DNA of 64,000 bases from NCBI GenBank assembly GCA_037833965.1, contig AP031354.1, positions 474,001 to 538,000 of the forward strand, given 5' to 3'. This document shows positions 40,251 through 52,191 of this stretch, piece by piece. A program made the position numbers and the translations under genes. A model generated the notes under the pieces. That model was given only the letters and a program-made list of their open reading frames with translations, was not told where the DNA came from and ran no database searches. The stretch is from Marchantia polymorpha subsp. ruderalis (lineage: Eukaryota; Streptophyta; Marchantiopsida; Marchantiales; Marchantiaceae). Positions within the stretch are counted from its first letter, which is position 1; each line of letters opens with the position of its first letter.

Positions 40251-40956
40251 CTTCATTGAGATGTGACGTTCCAGCCAATCACTTCACGCGCACAGGAATA
40301 TCTACCCGACAGTGCGAGCACGGGAGCCCGACGGGAGGAGCCGGCGTCGTCGTCGTCGTTGGCGCCAGGCGCTACGGGAAAGAGGGAGCGGGCCGAGTCC
40401 AGCCAGCGAGTCGGAGCAGCGAGAGCACTGGCGAGGGAGGGGAGGGGAGGCGAGAGGAGACGAGGCGAGACGAGGCGTTCGAGTTCCTTCTAGTGGGGGA
40501 AAAGTACGAGCAGAGCGATCAGCGACTTCTGCTGATCTCTCTCATGAGCCTCTTCCCTTCTCTGCTGTGCTGAACTTTGCCCTGCTCCGTGGCCGTGTCG
40601 TTCGAGCGAGCGAGCATAACAGATTCTTTGTATTCCGGTGTCGTTGTTGGTGGAGTGTTGTTTTGCAATTAGTCGTAGCGGATCGAGCCTCGTACCGACG
40701 CGCAGAAGTCGATCGAGAGGGAGGGAGGGAATCAACTGATAGTGGAGTGAGGCGGTGTGGTGTTGTTCGATAGCAGGACGACGGGTTGATTCGACGATGA
40801 CGCACGACTTGAGAAGGAGGAGAATGTAGGGAACCGGATCAGGGATTGGAGTCAGAGCCTCTGAGGAGGAAGTTCTAGCGCGAGTCGAGTACTGGTTTTC
40901 ACGAAAGCTGCGGGCGGCGTTGTAGCGTCCGAAGTAACTCCGGCCATTGTTTAGGA
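40251..40956 (+). promoter_or_regulatory. GC- and purine-rich promoter/5' leader of SMO2
   Basis: This block is clearly richer in G, C and CpG than its surroundings. It has a (CGT)n run near 40,345 and long GA/GGA tracts at 40,430-40,480. Purine-rich 5' leaders of this kind are common in plant housekeeping genes. Overlapping open frames in several phases here reflect base composition, not genes. The transcription start is not fixed. Confidence 0.5.
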
Positions 40957-43900
40957 ATGGCGCAAATTTTAGAGAATGCATGGCAGGTACGGGTCTGAGA
41001 GTTCCCATCTCCGAGTTGTTGTTCGAGTGTCTGTGTTCGTTCTGGGTGTGATTTCCATGAGGTTTGCCTTTCTTTTTTACTCATCAGTGATGCATTGCTG
41101 TGACGGGTCTTCTTCAACCTGCATTGCATGCCGGACCCTTGTTTCACCGAGCTACATTCTTTAGTGAACGAAATGCTCCCAGTATGTAGGGAAGACCATA
41201 AGCGTGGCTGCCTTCTAGATCTCGTCGATCTATGATACTAAAGCGCACGACGCGAATTTCCTACACGTGGTTTCAGGCGGCTGTCGTTGGGAACCCATTT
41301 GCTCTCTGTTGAAAGGGACGTAACGATACTCTTTGGGTCCAATGTCCGTGCGAAAGAGGTGATGCGAGTTCCGATTTCGTCGCTTTGATATAGACATAAT
41401 TCCTACAACTCTCCTCTTCCTACCGCTTTCCTTGTCGCGGGCTACCGAGTCGCACAACGTGGGTTTCCTGCTTTGCCGTTCTCTCTGGAACAAACCTTTC
41501 GAACCTCGAGACTCTTCATCTCGACGTGCACATTGTGACTTCGTGCAGCTACACTACGTGCGCCGCTAGGGGAATTCTCTGCAAGTCCGAGGGAGATCAG
41601 CCTGGAAGAGGAGGAAGGATTTTGTAGTTGCTTATCGACAAACGGACCCTGATCCTTGGAGATATTCTAACCTCTTCTCTCGAGTGACGGTAGCTCTTGA
41701 CGAAGGCTCCTCAACTTATCGAATCAAGCTGCTGTTGTGGAAAGTAATTTTCAGCCATATCATTCATCATCTTCACACGTCCTCTAGATTAGGGTTGACG
41801 AACATTCTAATATCTCAATGTCATCACCAGTCTCCGGAGATTCGCCTCACTGTCACTGACTCGTAGATTCTTTAATCTTTACGAAGAGAAGAGATTCGAC
41901 CATGAGCCTCTGAGGTTGATTTCTGCTCCCCTGGTCATATCTTTACGCGAATCTCCCACCGTCAACCGCAAGTACCGTTGCTAAGTGACCTGCAGGAACC
42001 AACACTCGAGAAGTACCGACGTTTGAAAAGAATCATCGACGTGCGCCGCAGTGCGCGTTGCTCGGGGTGCTCGATTTTCTTCGTCTTTTAATTTTCCAGT
42101 TGATCTGAACTCTCTTGGGTTGTCAACGGTACTTGTTTCACGATGTTTCCTGGAAAAGGACGAAGTGTTTCGTAACCAAAGAAACAAGGGGATCTGGCGT
42201 GAATCTAAATACGAAAAGGAGTTCGTCGATTTGTTTCGGGGTCTTCATGGTGGACAGCAAACACGTGTTCGGCAATTGTCGTGAAAGCGAGGAAATCGGA
42301 GACGTGATACGTCTGGTAGCAAAATGTAGTTCTTGTTTGTCTCTTATATATCGGGGAAGCACGTTTGTGGACTTCATGTTCACGAAAGACGCTGTGGGTT
42401 GGTAGACGGAAATGAATCCTTTCTTCCTTCCACTCAACGATATTCTCGGAATAGCTTGTCGCACTCGACTTCTGTAGAAGAGAGGTGAAGTACTTCAGCT
42501 GTGAGACTGTTGACCTAAGCTTGTTGACTTTTGATGATCACGCGGTTTCCAACTACGTGCCCCTGCATGTGTTCCGTTTAGACCAACTATGTTATATCTC
42601 GTTTCTCGAACTTCGCTAGTTCGTACGCCCGTCGGGTGGTCCTTCTACGTGAACTAGAGGATTGCCAGATTCTGAATCAGAGTTGACGTGGTTTCATGAT
42701 TTGTACGTAAGAAATCAAACTGATGTTCATGGATGCCGTATGATCATTGCATGCAGTACCTGATTACCAACTTCAGCGAATTTCAATTAGCTTCTGCCGG
42801 GACATTTATCATCCATGAGAGTGTCTTCTTTCTCTCGGGCCTGCCATATCTCCTGATGGAGACATGGGGCCTTCGAAAGTACAAAATCCAGGTAACTAAT
42901 GCTGTTTCTTTTGTGCCTTCCTTGGTGCCTTTCTCGGCACCAAGGAAGTTGGTAGGTGACGACGTCACCTACCGACTTCTTTGACCTTTTATGTCTTTGG
43001 CACAGGACCTTTGGCATCCGATCTTTGTCCCATACGACGTGGTCGTTGTGACGCTTGAAGTTAGAATCGGAGTACTAAAATTTAGCATCGGTTTGCAGAG
43101 GAAGGTGAATACTCCCGCAGCGCAGGAGAAGTGTGTGATGCGTCTTATCATGTATCACGTCTGCGTCAACTTGCCCTTGATGATCGTCTCCTATCCTGTC
43201 TTTAAATATATGGGATTCACTAGCGCACTTCCGTTGCCCTCATGGTACGTTCTAAGATGGCTGAACATTTTTTTACCAAGGTTGCTTTTCAGTTGTCGTA
43301 AGTCCAAAATCTGAAGGGCGTACAATGTGATAGCAAACCTGGTGCTGGTCACCAAACATTGTTCTGTAATTAGCATGTGGCTGTTCTGGGCTAACGACGT
43401 TACTCTTTCCGTGGATTTGTTTCTAACTCAGTTTGTATATACCCGCAAGTGGGGGTGTTTATGACAACTCTGCCGAATCGTGTGATACAAGTGGCCGAAC
43501 TCATGATCATCCTGTTGATCACAGGAGGAACATGAGTCATCAGGATCATCAGGACTGTTTTCTAATCGCCTAATGTGCTAACATATGGTGCAGGAAGGTG
43601 GTAAGCCTTCAAATTTTTTCGTACTTCATACTGGAAGATTTCATCTTCTACTGGGGTCACAGAATCCTACATACGAAGTGGCTCTACAAGCACGTCCATA
43701 GTGTGCATCATGAGTAAGTTCCTTCTCTCGCTAGTACTTGTCCGCTCAGTCAAACAGCCTTCTGCCTTCATGTGTCTGTGAGAATCTCAGCGATCACTGG
43801 TGGAGTAGCACATTCCCCTCGTACTTCTTACATTTGCATGCGAATTTTTTTAGTGACGATCTACCAATCTATGGCCGCCTTCTTTCGTGATGGAACCACT

Positions 43901-44776
43901 TGAATTGTGAAGAAAATGTGTGAAGAAATTTTAGATTGACTCGTCCTCCTCTTTAATGAACAGGTACGCCACACCCTTCGGTCTAACCTCAGAGTATGCC
44001 CACCCAGCCGAAATTCTTTTCCTCGGTTTCGCGACAATATTTGGACCAGCCATCACGGGGCCCCACTTGCTCACTCTGTGGCTGTGGGTCAGCGTGAGGG
44101 TACTCGAGACAGTTGAAGCTCATTGCGGTTATGATTTTCCTTGGAGTCTCTCGAGATTTCTACCTATCTATGGCGGGTGAGTACGCCTGGGAATATCATT
44201 ATCGTTTGTGGTTTATGTTTGAAAGCCTTAGTGTGTTTGAATGTTTTCTGACCTGAAATACGTGAGCATGACTTTTACATCTGTCATGATTTACACAGTG
44301 CGGACTTTCACGACTACCACCATCGACTGCTGTACACCAAATCAGGAAATTACTCCTCAACTTTCACGTATATGGATTGGTGAGTGAACGACACTTTGTG
44401 ATTTAGCTGTGAAACCTGTTGGTCAAGTTTAAGCCATATTCTTTGTGGACGTAATATATGGGGATGTTAATACACAACCATCTATTAGTAAGCTGTGTTT
44501 GAATTTTTTTTTGAAAATGATGGCCTCTGTCTCTATGCCTACGAATCTCAAAGTTTGGAGATAGATTAGAGGGAATACTTTTACTCTTTTCTTTTGGCCA
44601 TCAAGTGGCTGGCATGGTGATAGATCGCCCGATCTATGTCTTTTAAAACATTAACACGATACGTGCCGTTTCTCAGGATCTTCGGAACCGACAAAGGGTA
44701 CAGAAAGTTGAAAGCTTTGAAATCGGCTCAGGAAGCGCATGATGCGATGAGTGCTCCGACTGAAAAAGTGGAATGA
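40957..44776 (+). CDS. SMO2: C-4 sterol methyl oxidase, SMO2 type
   Basis: Seven exons, 40957-40986, 42757-42891, 43099-43244, 43594-43713, 43964-44176, 44299-44379 and 44677-44776, join in phase to give 274 residues. The product oxidises the C-4 methyl group of sterol intermediates in the endoplasmic reticulum, using a non-haem di-iron site with electrons from cytochrome b5. The three histidine boxes of the fatty acid hydroxylase superfamily are present: HRILH (126-130), HSVHH (139-143) and HDYHH (219-223). The run TPFGLTSEYAHPAEILFLGF is typical of the plant enzymes; SMO2 rather than SMO1 is judged from overall likeness. Exon 1 codes for only ten residues (MAQILENAWQ) and is followed by a 1,770-bp intron. 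It was chosen because it lines up with plant SMO2 N-termini and joins in phase 0. Confidence 0.94.
42917..42978. repeat. Two adjacent hairpins in SMO2 intron 2
   Basis: The first has 13-bp perfect arms, 42917-42929 (cttccttggtgcc) and 42936-42948, with a 6-nt loop. The second has arms 42946-42960 and 42964-42978 that pair at 14 of 15 positions around a 3-nt loop. They sit back to back about 25 bases inside the intron. Confidence 0.8.
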
Positions 44777-45999
44777 GATTAAGAGTCAGCAACTTGGCTG
44801 GAATCCTGAAGGGGTTTCGTATAATTATCGTCAGGACTTCAACATCCCCTCTGCGAATTTGGTTCTTTTGTACATGTTACGGCTTGGCTCATCTTTGTGG
44901 AATTAATTGATTGAAGGGTAAATTGTACTCATTTTTTGAAATCGGCTATCAGTTTGATGGTGGAGTGTCTAAACATATAGTGAAGTTTTGAAGGTGAGTC
45001 TTGCAGAGCAGATCGATCGGTTACAGTTGTTGTCAAGGAATGAATCATGGGAACATTATTGGTGTAATCAGTTCAGGAGCTTCCAGCTTCATGTACACAA
45101 AAGAGGGCGCCAGGCTATTTAACATAGTTGTGGTATACTTCGAAGATCTTTTGGGGTTATTTTTGACCTGTCTCCGTCTTTATTACATTTTCTCCGGTAG
45201 TTGTCGATTCCAAACATTGACTAGTTTTGAAACCTGCCCGGTCACGATGTCTTGTTTGACTTGGGAAGTTAAGTGTGCCCAAGTTTTCGATTATGCCTCG
45301 TTGAAATGAGAAGGGGTTTACAAGATGTATCAGATCGCGTTTTCTGTGTAATGTTCTTGTTTCATTTTACATGCGTAATCTGAATCTAGCGGTCATACAT
45401 GTGAAATTTATCTGCTTACGAAGCTCCTGCACTTCAATGTGAATTCCCCAAGTTTTTCTGCGCGTTGTTCAACTTTGCTTTCTTAATTCGGAAGAGTTAT
45501 AATCATAAGTAATAAACAAAAACACAAAGATTTTAAATCGTATGAGGGTGTAATAGAATTGGAAGATTTCATCTCATGAATAAGAACAAGATAAAATTCA
45601 GTTGTACGCATCAAGTTAGATGAACAGGCTTTGTAACTAACAGACAGTAATCCAACTTCACCCGGCTCAATTGCGACATCTCAGCCTTCATTATATGAGT
45701 AAAAATCATTCATTTAAAAGGCACAACAGAGATGAAGAGTGGAAGTGAACTAAATCAAGATACTCAGCATATAATACTTTCGCAGTAAATTTCACGGAGA
45801 GAAAAAAATTTTCAAGTTAATAAAAGACAAAACATTCTAAGTTTAGACCATTAGAACACAATTTTAAATTTGAACTAATTTCCCATCATTAACTATTTGA
45901 TAAAGATGTTTAATGATAATTTTTTATCTTCATAGATCTTTTATCTAATCCATGATCTTCTATCTTTTACTTTTTCTGCAGGGCCGGGGCGAAGCTAGA
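44777..45999. other. SMO2 3' region and intergenic
   Basis: Presumed SMO2 3' UTR followed by AT-rich DNA. An open frame of 102 codons at 45001-45309 has no recognisable content. Confidence 0.45.
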
Positions 46000-46262
46000 A
46001 TCACTTTTATTTTCCAATCTACTTTCAAATTATATTGTTCCATTCATGATATTCCAAAGATGACATCATATCAAGCTAAATAAATTACTCTCCATTCAAT
46101 GCTCTCATTGTATGGATAATTCTACACTCCGTGGTAATGTTTCTATCACTTCAGTTTGGCCGTTTGGCAATTCAATTTTTTTACTCACGTCATTCATCAA
46201 ATCTAACTTCATAGCAACACTCATTGATAGAAAATTCTCAGTTGCTCCAGGGTCAAGAAGAT
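46000..46262 (-). mobile_element. Fragment of the Ty3/gypsy element (protease region)
   Basis: This stretch is a diverged copy of 61791-62040 in the large minus-strand element, in the same orientation. It covers the end of the retropepsin-like domain and the following linker. Shared landmarks include TTATATTGTTCCAT, CTACACTCCGTGGTA and GATAGAAAATTCTCAGTTGC. It has small internal deletions, and no LTR is attached. Confidence 0.85.
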
Positions 46263-46506
46263 GACTTTCTTAATATTCAAGCAATTTTCAGCCCTGTTCT
46301 GTAGACAAACTCATACATACAACATTCCATCAAAATCACATATCCCGGTTGGACACTCACTTTAAACTTGGTAAGTTTGTGAATTCATTATGAACCCTAA
46401 ACTTAGCCGGTAGGTGCATACTTTAGACAAATTAGTTATCAAACATAGAAGCTCAACAATGATTTGCTCATAATTCTGTACAAAGATGTTTAGACTTTAG
46501 GGTACA

Positions 46507-48330
46507 CAGTATAAAAGCGACATAGCCGTCCTTGCTAAAACAATTGATTCATCATAACATCATTTCTTATTCCAGTAGTTGAAATGTCAAAGAACATGAA
46601 TGAGAAACGCCTCAATGGGTCTCAGCGATGCGAAATAATAGCGAAGCTAAGCAAAACAAAAGCTCCCAGTAAAAGGGCTATAGCGCGCGAATATGATGTC
46701 AGCGAAGGCGCTATCAGGAAGGTGTTGGAGAAGCGGCATCTGGTTTTAGAAAGATCTGCTTTAATGTCAGAAGAAGTTAAGAAAAAAAAACTTTTTGATC
46801 TAGGTCATTTCACTACTATTGAAGACATACTTTACATCTGGATTGACATCATGCGTAGTGCCTATCTTCCTAATCCATTGTCTCTTGCCATTGTCAAGGC
46901 GAAAAGCATTGCATGAGTGTATCGATATCGAAACCGAATTCTAGGCATCATGGCAATGGCTACGTGGATTCAGGCAACGACGAGGTTTACAGAAGATGTT
47001 GCTTCACGGAGAAGGAGCTAAAATCAACAAGATTTATCCACAATTGTTAGCAGCTTTGGACGAGCTCTACGCAACTATTGTTCATTATGAACCGGAAACG
47101 TTTACAATATGGACATGACAAGACTTTGTTTTGGTCCCTTGCCAAGGTATAGCTTTCTATTTCCAGATGAAGACATTTCGGCCACCAAAGGGAAGAAAAA
47201 ATTCCAAAGATCGGGTTTCTCTTATTGTGTGTGCCAACGCAGTTGGGATTCATAAAAGTCCATGCGCTTTGATCGGCCAACCGAAAGAACCGGCTTATAT
47301 CAAGGACCGTAAGTGACATATTCCTTATTTCAATCAATATCAAGCTTGGATGGATAAGGAAACATGTTGGAAGTGGTTCAACGAAATATTTCTGCCAGAA
47401 GTGAAACAACAAATTGGACGTTGGATCCTTTTGTTGATGGACAATACGCAGGAGCACTTTGAAGCTTTTGAACGCGACAATGTTAGGATAGCCTTCTTTT
47501 CTCCGAATTGTACCAGCTGGAAACAACCTTGCGATATGGGCATAGTCGTAGCTTTGAAAAGGCGATTTAAATATCTTTATCTCAAAGACTTTCTTGACTT
47601 TTTTCAATTGGACGATGAAGCAAAAATTTGCAAGAAAGAGCAGGGGCGAAGGTTACAACGGCGTGCTGCTGGAGCTGCTTACGAAAGTCAAGCTCACCTT
47701 CTTGATACTGCGAATTATGTCAAGAAAACATGGCAATTTGTGTCACACATGTCCATCAATAGTGCATTTATCAAGGCGGACATCATGCCATTAGAAACTG
47801 ATAAGAAAGCGGAGAATGAAGACGAGGAGTTAGTGACCGAAGTTGTCCAAGCTCTTTCTGCTCTAAATCTTTCCCTTGTGCAAGACGAGCTTGAAGAATT
47901 TGTTCACATCGATGATAAAAAAATGAAGAATTTGCAGCTGCAGGTTTGGAAGATGTTGATCAGCTTTTGCAAATGATGAAGGTTTATGAAGAGAATAAAG
48001 AGGATGTCAACGAGGATGAGAATGTAACATCACAAGTGACAGATGGAGAATTAGGAAACAACTTTGTGTTCAAGGGATTCGAATCACTTTATAAGCAAGT
48101 TGTTGACATAGAAGACCATTTGATATGCTCGGAGGTTCAAGCGGAGGCTGAGGAGACATTAGAAAGTCGAAAGTACTATTTAAAAGAAAGGTCCGGGCTC
48201 TCAGCTTGAAAGCCAAACACAAAAAACTTCAAAACTTAAGACAAATGACAATTCATGACATGATGAATTGAATAAACGTGAACCCTATTTTTTTTCAAAA
48301 AATATTGCGTACCTAACCGCGAGGATACTG
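46507..48330 (+). mobile_element. Decayed pogo/CENP-B-type DNA transposon
   Basis: The unit contains a broken CENP-B/DDE transposase. Candidate termini are CAGTATAAAAGCG at 46507 and, inverted, CAGTATCCTCGCG ending at 48330. Both show the CAGT start seen in many pogo/Tigger elements, and the right end is followed by TA. The left flank is CA rather than TA, so the boundaries are provisional. It lies about 250 bp from the gypsy fragment. Confidence 0.6.
46584..48209 (+). pseudogene. Pogo/CENP-B-like transposase, broken
   Basis: The N-terminal CENP-B-type helix-turn-helix is clear (LNGSQRCEIIAKLSK ... REYDVSEGAIRKVLEKR). Then comes a second DNA-binding region (SWQWLRGFRQRRGL) and a DDE_1 catalytic core: NMDMT (first Asp, family usually NMDET), LLLMDNTQEH (second Asp) and SWKQPCDMGI (third Asp, family usually QPLDQG). 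The tail is acidic. The reading frame is interrupted by at least a stop/frame change near 46,916-46,950, a 1-base shift near 47,103, a TGA near 47,316 and a frame change near 47,945. The longest remaining piece is 47350-47976. These proteins bind terminal repeats and move DNA by cut and paste; this copy cannot be functional as it stands. Confidence 0.8.
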
Positions 48331-49795
48331 TACATGATTCAACTCCATATGAGGCTACGTCATGGTTGAGATAAAAAAAACTTCACTAAAGCGATCCTGA
48401 GTCTCTATAGCCAAGCTCTTCACTATCTCTTCACTACGGTGCACATGTGAGACTGCAATAAAAACTTGCTTGTACACGGATTAAATATCTGGGACTCTAG
48501 AGTCCAAGCTTAACTAGAATTAGACTAACTATGGTTAACAAAACTATGATCAACCTTACAAACTTCCCCTTAACTCAAATCTTGGAGAAGACCGTTTCTA
48601 TGATCTTAATATATTTTCAGTGGAAAGTTTTAAAAAGTAAAACTTGAACCAAAGCTTATTTATAATATAAATCTATATATAGTTATATATATAGATTATA
48701 TAATATATATATAGTTATAAATATATAATCTATATTATAACAGCCATTGTAGGATTATCCCTCATGTCCATGTCCTAAACACCCTTTCACGCAATACCTT
48801 AATTTATCACTCCAATTCACATACAAACATCGACATTCAAAGATAATGAAAATCGTCACTCTTTCATATATGAAACAAGTCTTTAAACATGAACTCTTCA
48901 AACTTGCTTGAGAGTATCTTCCCTACCTCTCTATATGTATAACTTAAAAATTTACCATAGTATAAAATGGTAATTATTATCTAACTTACTTTAATAAAGA
49001 TGAACCATGGTAAGTTTGACTAGTTATCAATATGTGGCAACATGCCATTGATTTCCTAAGCTTTCTAAATATTTAGTAATCTCTAGATGGAGGTGGCGAC
49101 ATGCCATTGGTGATTTTCAACTTCTAGAACCTCCAATTGCCACTAAGTCAACATTACACTTACTCTAATCAATGAAGTACTCATTACTTAGTCAAACTAA
49201 TCAAAACTAAACATGAAGTCAAAAGTATTTTCTCTTGGAATCTAGATGTTTGTACAAAACAAAATAGAAATACTCACTCACATCTTCTAGAATTTCTCTA
49301 GTTATTCTGTCAAGTATGGACATTATATCTAAACATATTTAAAACTTGAGAAACTTAGTTATAACTAGCTAGACTTAGTCAAAACTAAACTAAATATGAT
49401 TAAATCCTTGGCTACTTCTAGTTCTATTTTACACATATAACAACCGATCTTATAGAACGCTGAGATCGAGAGTACAATGAGAAGCATTGCATGCCGTGTC
49501 CGGATCCTAAAGCTCAAAGCTCAGACAGAGTCAACTCGAAAGCTTGTTGTTAGATGGGAGAGATAACAAGTGCAAATGGTAGCAATTTGATCAATCCACT
49601 CTCAATAGTTGGCGCTTCAATGATCTTTGTGGTCAAATTCTATTGACAATTTCAGCAATTCAAATATAGTTGTGTTGATTGTTATTAATTCGACAGATTG
49701 TGAGCTTCGTCAACAACCATCTAATCGAAAGAAGAACGCTTTCAACGATGAGGCGGGGTGGGGTGGTCTTTGAGGTCGATATGTCTGTGCATTGT
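48331..49795. other. Intergenic, AT-rich
   Basis: No gene recognised. Around 48,655-48,740 there is a foldback of TATA/ATAT-type sequence (TTATAATATAAATCTATATA and its complement). The rest has only short open frames. Confidence 0.45.
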
Positions 49796-50028
49796 TGTAA
49801 TCATCTTTAGTTGATTAGTTTAAAGTGAAGATTAATCAAAATGTTTATGTAATTAATGTAGCGCGCACTTGTCATAGTTGTCACGTCAACGATCCACGTG
49901 CTTGGTAGGTAGAGATTAAGTATGTTAGTTGGAAACGTCACGTCAGCAATGTGTGTGCTTGTTAGATAAAGATTGAGGGTATTAGTTAGTGTTAGTTGGA
50001 ACCGCCACGTCAGCGATTTGTGTTCTTG
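49796..50028 (+). mobile_element. Left part of an older solo-like LTR, split by a later insertion
   Basis: It starts TGTAATCATCTTTAGTTGATTAG, matching the young LTR start TGTAACCATCTTTAGTTAGTTAG. It then follows the LTR with many substitutions through the CACGTCA-containing repeats, up to GATTTGTGTTCTTG. The remaining third of the same LTR continues at 56040, on the other side of the + element. No polypurine tract is seen before it. Confidence 0.85.
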
Positions 50029-50391
50029 TGTAACCATCTTTAGTTAGTTAGAACTAAAGTAGAGGTTACTCTAAATATTGATGTACATACTTTAGTGTGC
50101 ACTAGAGCTAGCTGCCACGTCAGCAATCCGTGTGCTTATAGGTAAGGATTGAGTGTGTTAGTTAGTGTGTTAGTTGGGTGCGCCATGTCAGCGATCCGTA
50201 TGCTTGTTAGGGTTATTCGCCACGTCATCCATCCACTAGGAGTGGGATTGATGGTGGGGATTAGATCTTATCTCCTTGTACTTGTTGGTGAGAGCTATAT
50301 AAGGGAGAGGAGAACCATTGTTGGTATCTCTGATCTTCAGAGTTTACGTTTCTATCTTAGAGTGAGCTTCTCTCTAAATCCTAGTGTTACA
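50029..50391 (+). repeat. 5' LTR of copy 1 (internally deleted)
   Basis: 363 bp against 420 bp in the two 3' LTRs of this family. The missing 57 bp lie between two copies of a GCCACGTCAGCAATCCG-type repeat, as if lost by recombination or slippage between them. TATA-like TATATAAG is at 50296-50303. Confidence 0.93.
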
Positions 50392-50392
50392 A

Positions 50393-50404
50393 TGGTAACA
50401 GAGC
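50393..50404 (+). other. Primer-binding site, copy 1
   Basis: TGGTAACAGAGC starts 2 bases after the 5' LTR. The plant initiator Met-tRNA complement is TGGTATCAGAGC, so there is one mismatch. Confidence 0.85.
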
Positions 50405-50556
50405 GACCTTACTCTTTCCTTGAGTGTGGATTACCCCTCATGGAATAGCAAGTGAGTGATGATGGAGTGTAGTCTTGAGAGTGTATAGAGGCTGGCAGAG
50501 GTCATTCATCTGCATGGAAAGAGAGGTGGAAAGGGGAAAATTGTGGTTTTGCAGAT

Positions 50557-50989
50557 ATGGACGGGATTGACAGGAATCCAGTACCGCACTGGCCAATTCC
50601 TAACCTATTCGATATTCACCTTCGTTGCATGGAGAAACATCATTTTCGGATGTACCTTGTGGCTTGTTGGGGTGCAGATTTTATGACTAGAGTGATGGAG
50701 TCACGAGTGCCACTGATTCTTCCAATAGTTACTTATGGAGAGACTTAGGATTGTACTATATACATTCTATACTGAATGTTTCATGGATTTGAATCGCGAA
50801 CCACCTGTACCGGTTCGATTCAGCATTTATGTAGAGATTAGAACAATATATAGACACAAGAGTATATGGAGAGATTTTCTTGTGAGAAATTATAGAGAGG
50901 AGTACTATCGAGCTTTGATAGAGTTACCTGCACCTTTTGTGACTCCTTTGTTGAGAGGTCACATAGTGATTATACTCACTTTGTATTAG
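50557..50989 (+). other. Pre-gag leader with two small overlapping open frames, copy 1
   Basis: Frame A (50557-50748, 63 codons) contains HWPIPNLFDIHLRCMEKHHF. Frame B (50735-50989, 84 codons) contains LNREPPVPVRF and ends in a hydrophobic run, GHIVIILTLY. Both are retained in the other copy with few changes. No known domain. They could be separate leader peptides or remains of one longer protein. Confidence 0.5.
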
Positions 50990-51006
50990 AGAGAGTGTGA
51001 GAAAGC

Positions 51007-52168
51007 ATGGGGACATCAATTGATATGGGTGAGGTTCTCAATGCAATTATGGCGGAGATGAAGGAGTTGAGAAAAGCGATAGTAGATGGGCATACCAAGC
51101 AGCAAGCCATGGAAGATAAAATCTTCGCATTGGAGAGTGAGAAAGTAGAGAGAGAGAGTTGGAGAGATGGAAGTTGAACCTCAAGTTCAAGCTTCTCAAG
51201 TTCAGCCAGAACCAACTCCTATTGATGCAGCAGAGGCAAATAGGAAACGTCTTCAAGAGATTGAAGATCAAGCAAATCTTTTGCTTCGAATGGAAAAATC
51301 CTGTAAGGTGGAAGTTTACAAAGGGAGTAGAGCAATGGGAGTGCTAGAAGGATGGATTATGAGGATGAATATTCATTTATCCCATTTTCATGTTTCTGAT
51401 TATATTGTAGGAATGTTCATGAGATCTTATCTTACGGATAAGGCTCTCACATGGTACACAACATGGGAGAGAATGCTTTTAGAACGAGGTGCTACCATTT
51501 TGTGGAGTGGAATGAAGGAAGTACCTTTGCAAAATTTTCAAGCGGTGGATTCTCTTCAAACGACAAGAATGAAGTTGTGGGATCTGAAGCAGAAAGGAGG
51601 TATTCATGAGTACATTGAAGAATTTCGTGATCTTCAAGTATCTATCATGGATATGAGTGGGGCTGAAGCCTTGGACGTGTTCAAACGAGGCTTGAAGGAT
51701 CGAATTTGAAAGGAGGTGATGGTAAGCAATCCATCTACTGTGAATGAAGCAATCGCAATTGCTCAACGAATTTCGGGTGCTTTTGGTGTCACACACGGTG
51801 AACCAGTGAGCAATTTTTGAAATCCATCTGGTCCAACACCAATGGAGTTGGGAAACCTTCGACGTAGAGAAGGTTTTGCACCAACAAGAGGATCACCACC
51901 AAGATTTGGAGGTGAGATTCGGCGATCAGGAGTTCCAAATTTGCAAGAAGGTTATGCAAATAACGGAATGGTTCGAGGAGGAGCTGGAGTTCGTGACAAT
52001 CGTCAATGCTATGCATGTGGACGAATGGGTCACATAGCCAAGTTTTGTCGAGTTCAGCCGACACAACAAGGAGGACGGCCCATGCAGCAACGACCGTTCA
52101 ACAATATGGAGGGGATAGAGTATGAAGAGGTGGAGGAAGCAGTTTCAGGAAACAAAGATCACCAGTAA
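51007..52168 (+). pseudogene. gag: gag, copy 1 (frameshifted, two stops)
   Basis: Capsid-type Gag with a coiled N-terminal region, then the capsid-like domain ([26 protein letters not shown]) and one CCHC knuckle, [14 protein letters not shown]. Compared with the other copy it lacks two bases in a GA run at about 51,147-51,159, which shifts the frame. It also has TGA codons at 51707 and 51818 where the other copy has CGA and AGA. It ends with TAA at 52166-52168. Confidence 0.9.
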
Positions 52169-52191
52169 TCTTGCCTCGCGGCCTTACTGGT
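52147..52191 (+). promoter_or_regulatory. Gag-pol frameshift signal, copy 1 (heptamer mutated)
   Basis: The heptamer position reads A GGA AAC (52147-52153) instead of G GGA AAC. After 7 bases the stem arms ACCAGTAA (52161-52168) and TTACTGGT (52184-52191) pair perfectly. An inner GCC/GGC pair closes a short upper stem. Confidence 0.6.

Noticed and set aside
40256..40773. Several long overlapping open frames in the GC-rich block
   Set aside because: They occur in three phases at once, are Arg/Gly/Ser-rich and reflect GA/CGT-rich composition of the SMO2 leader.
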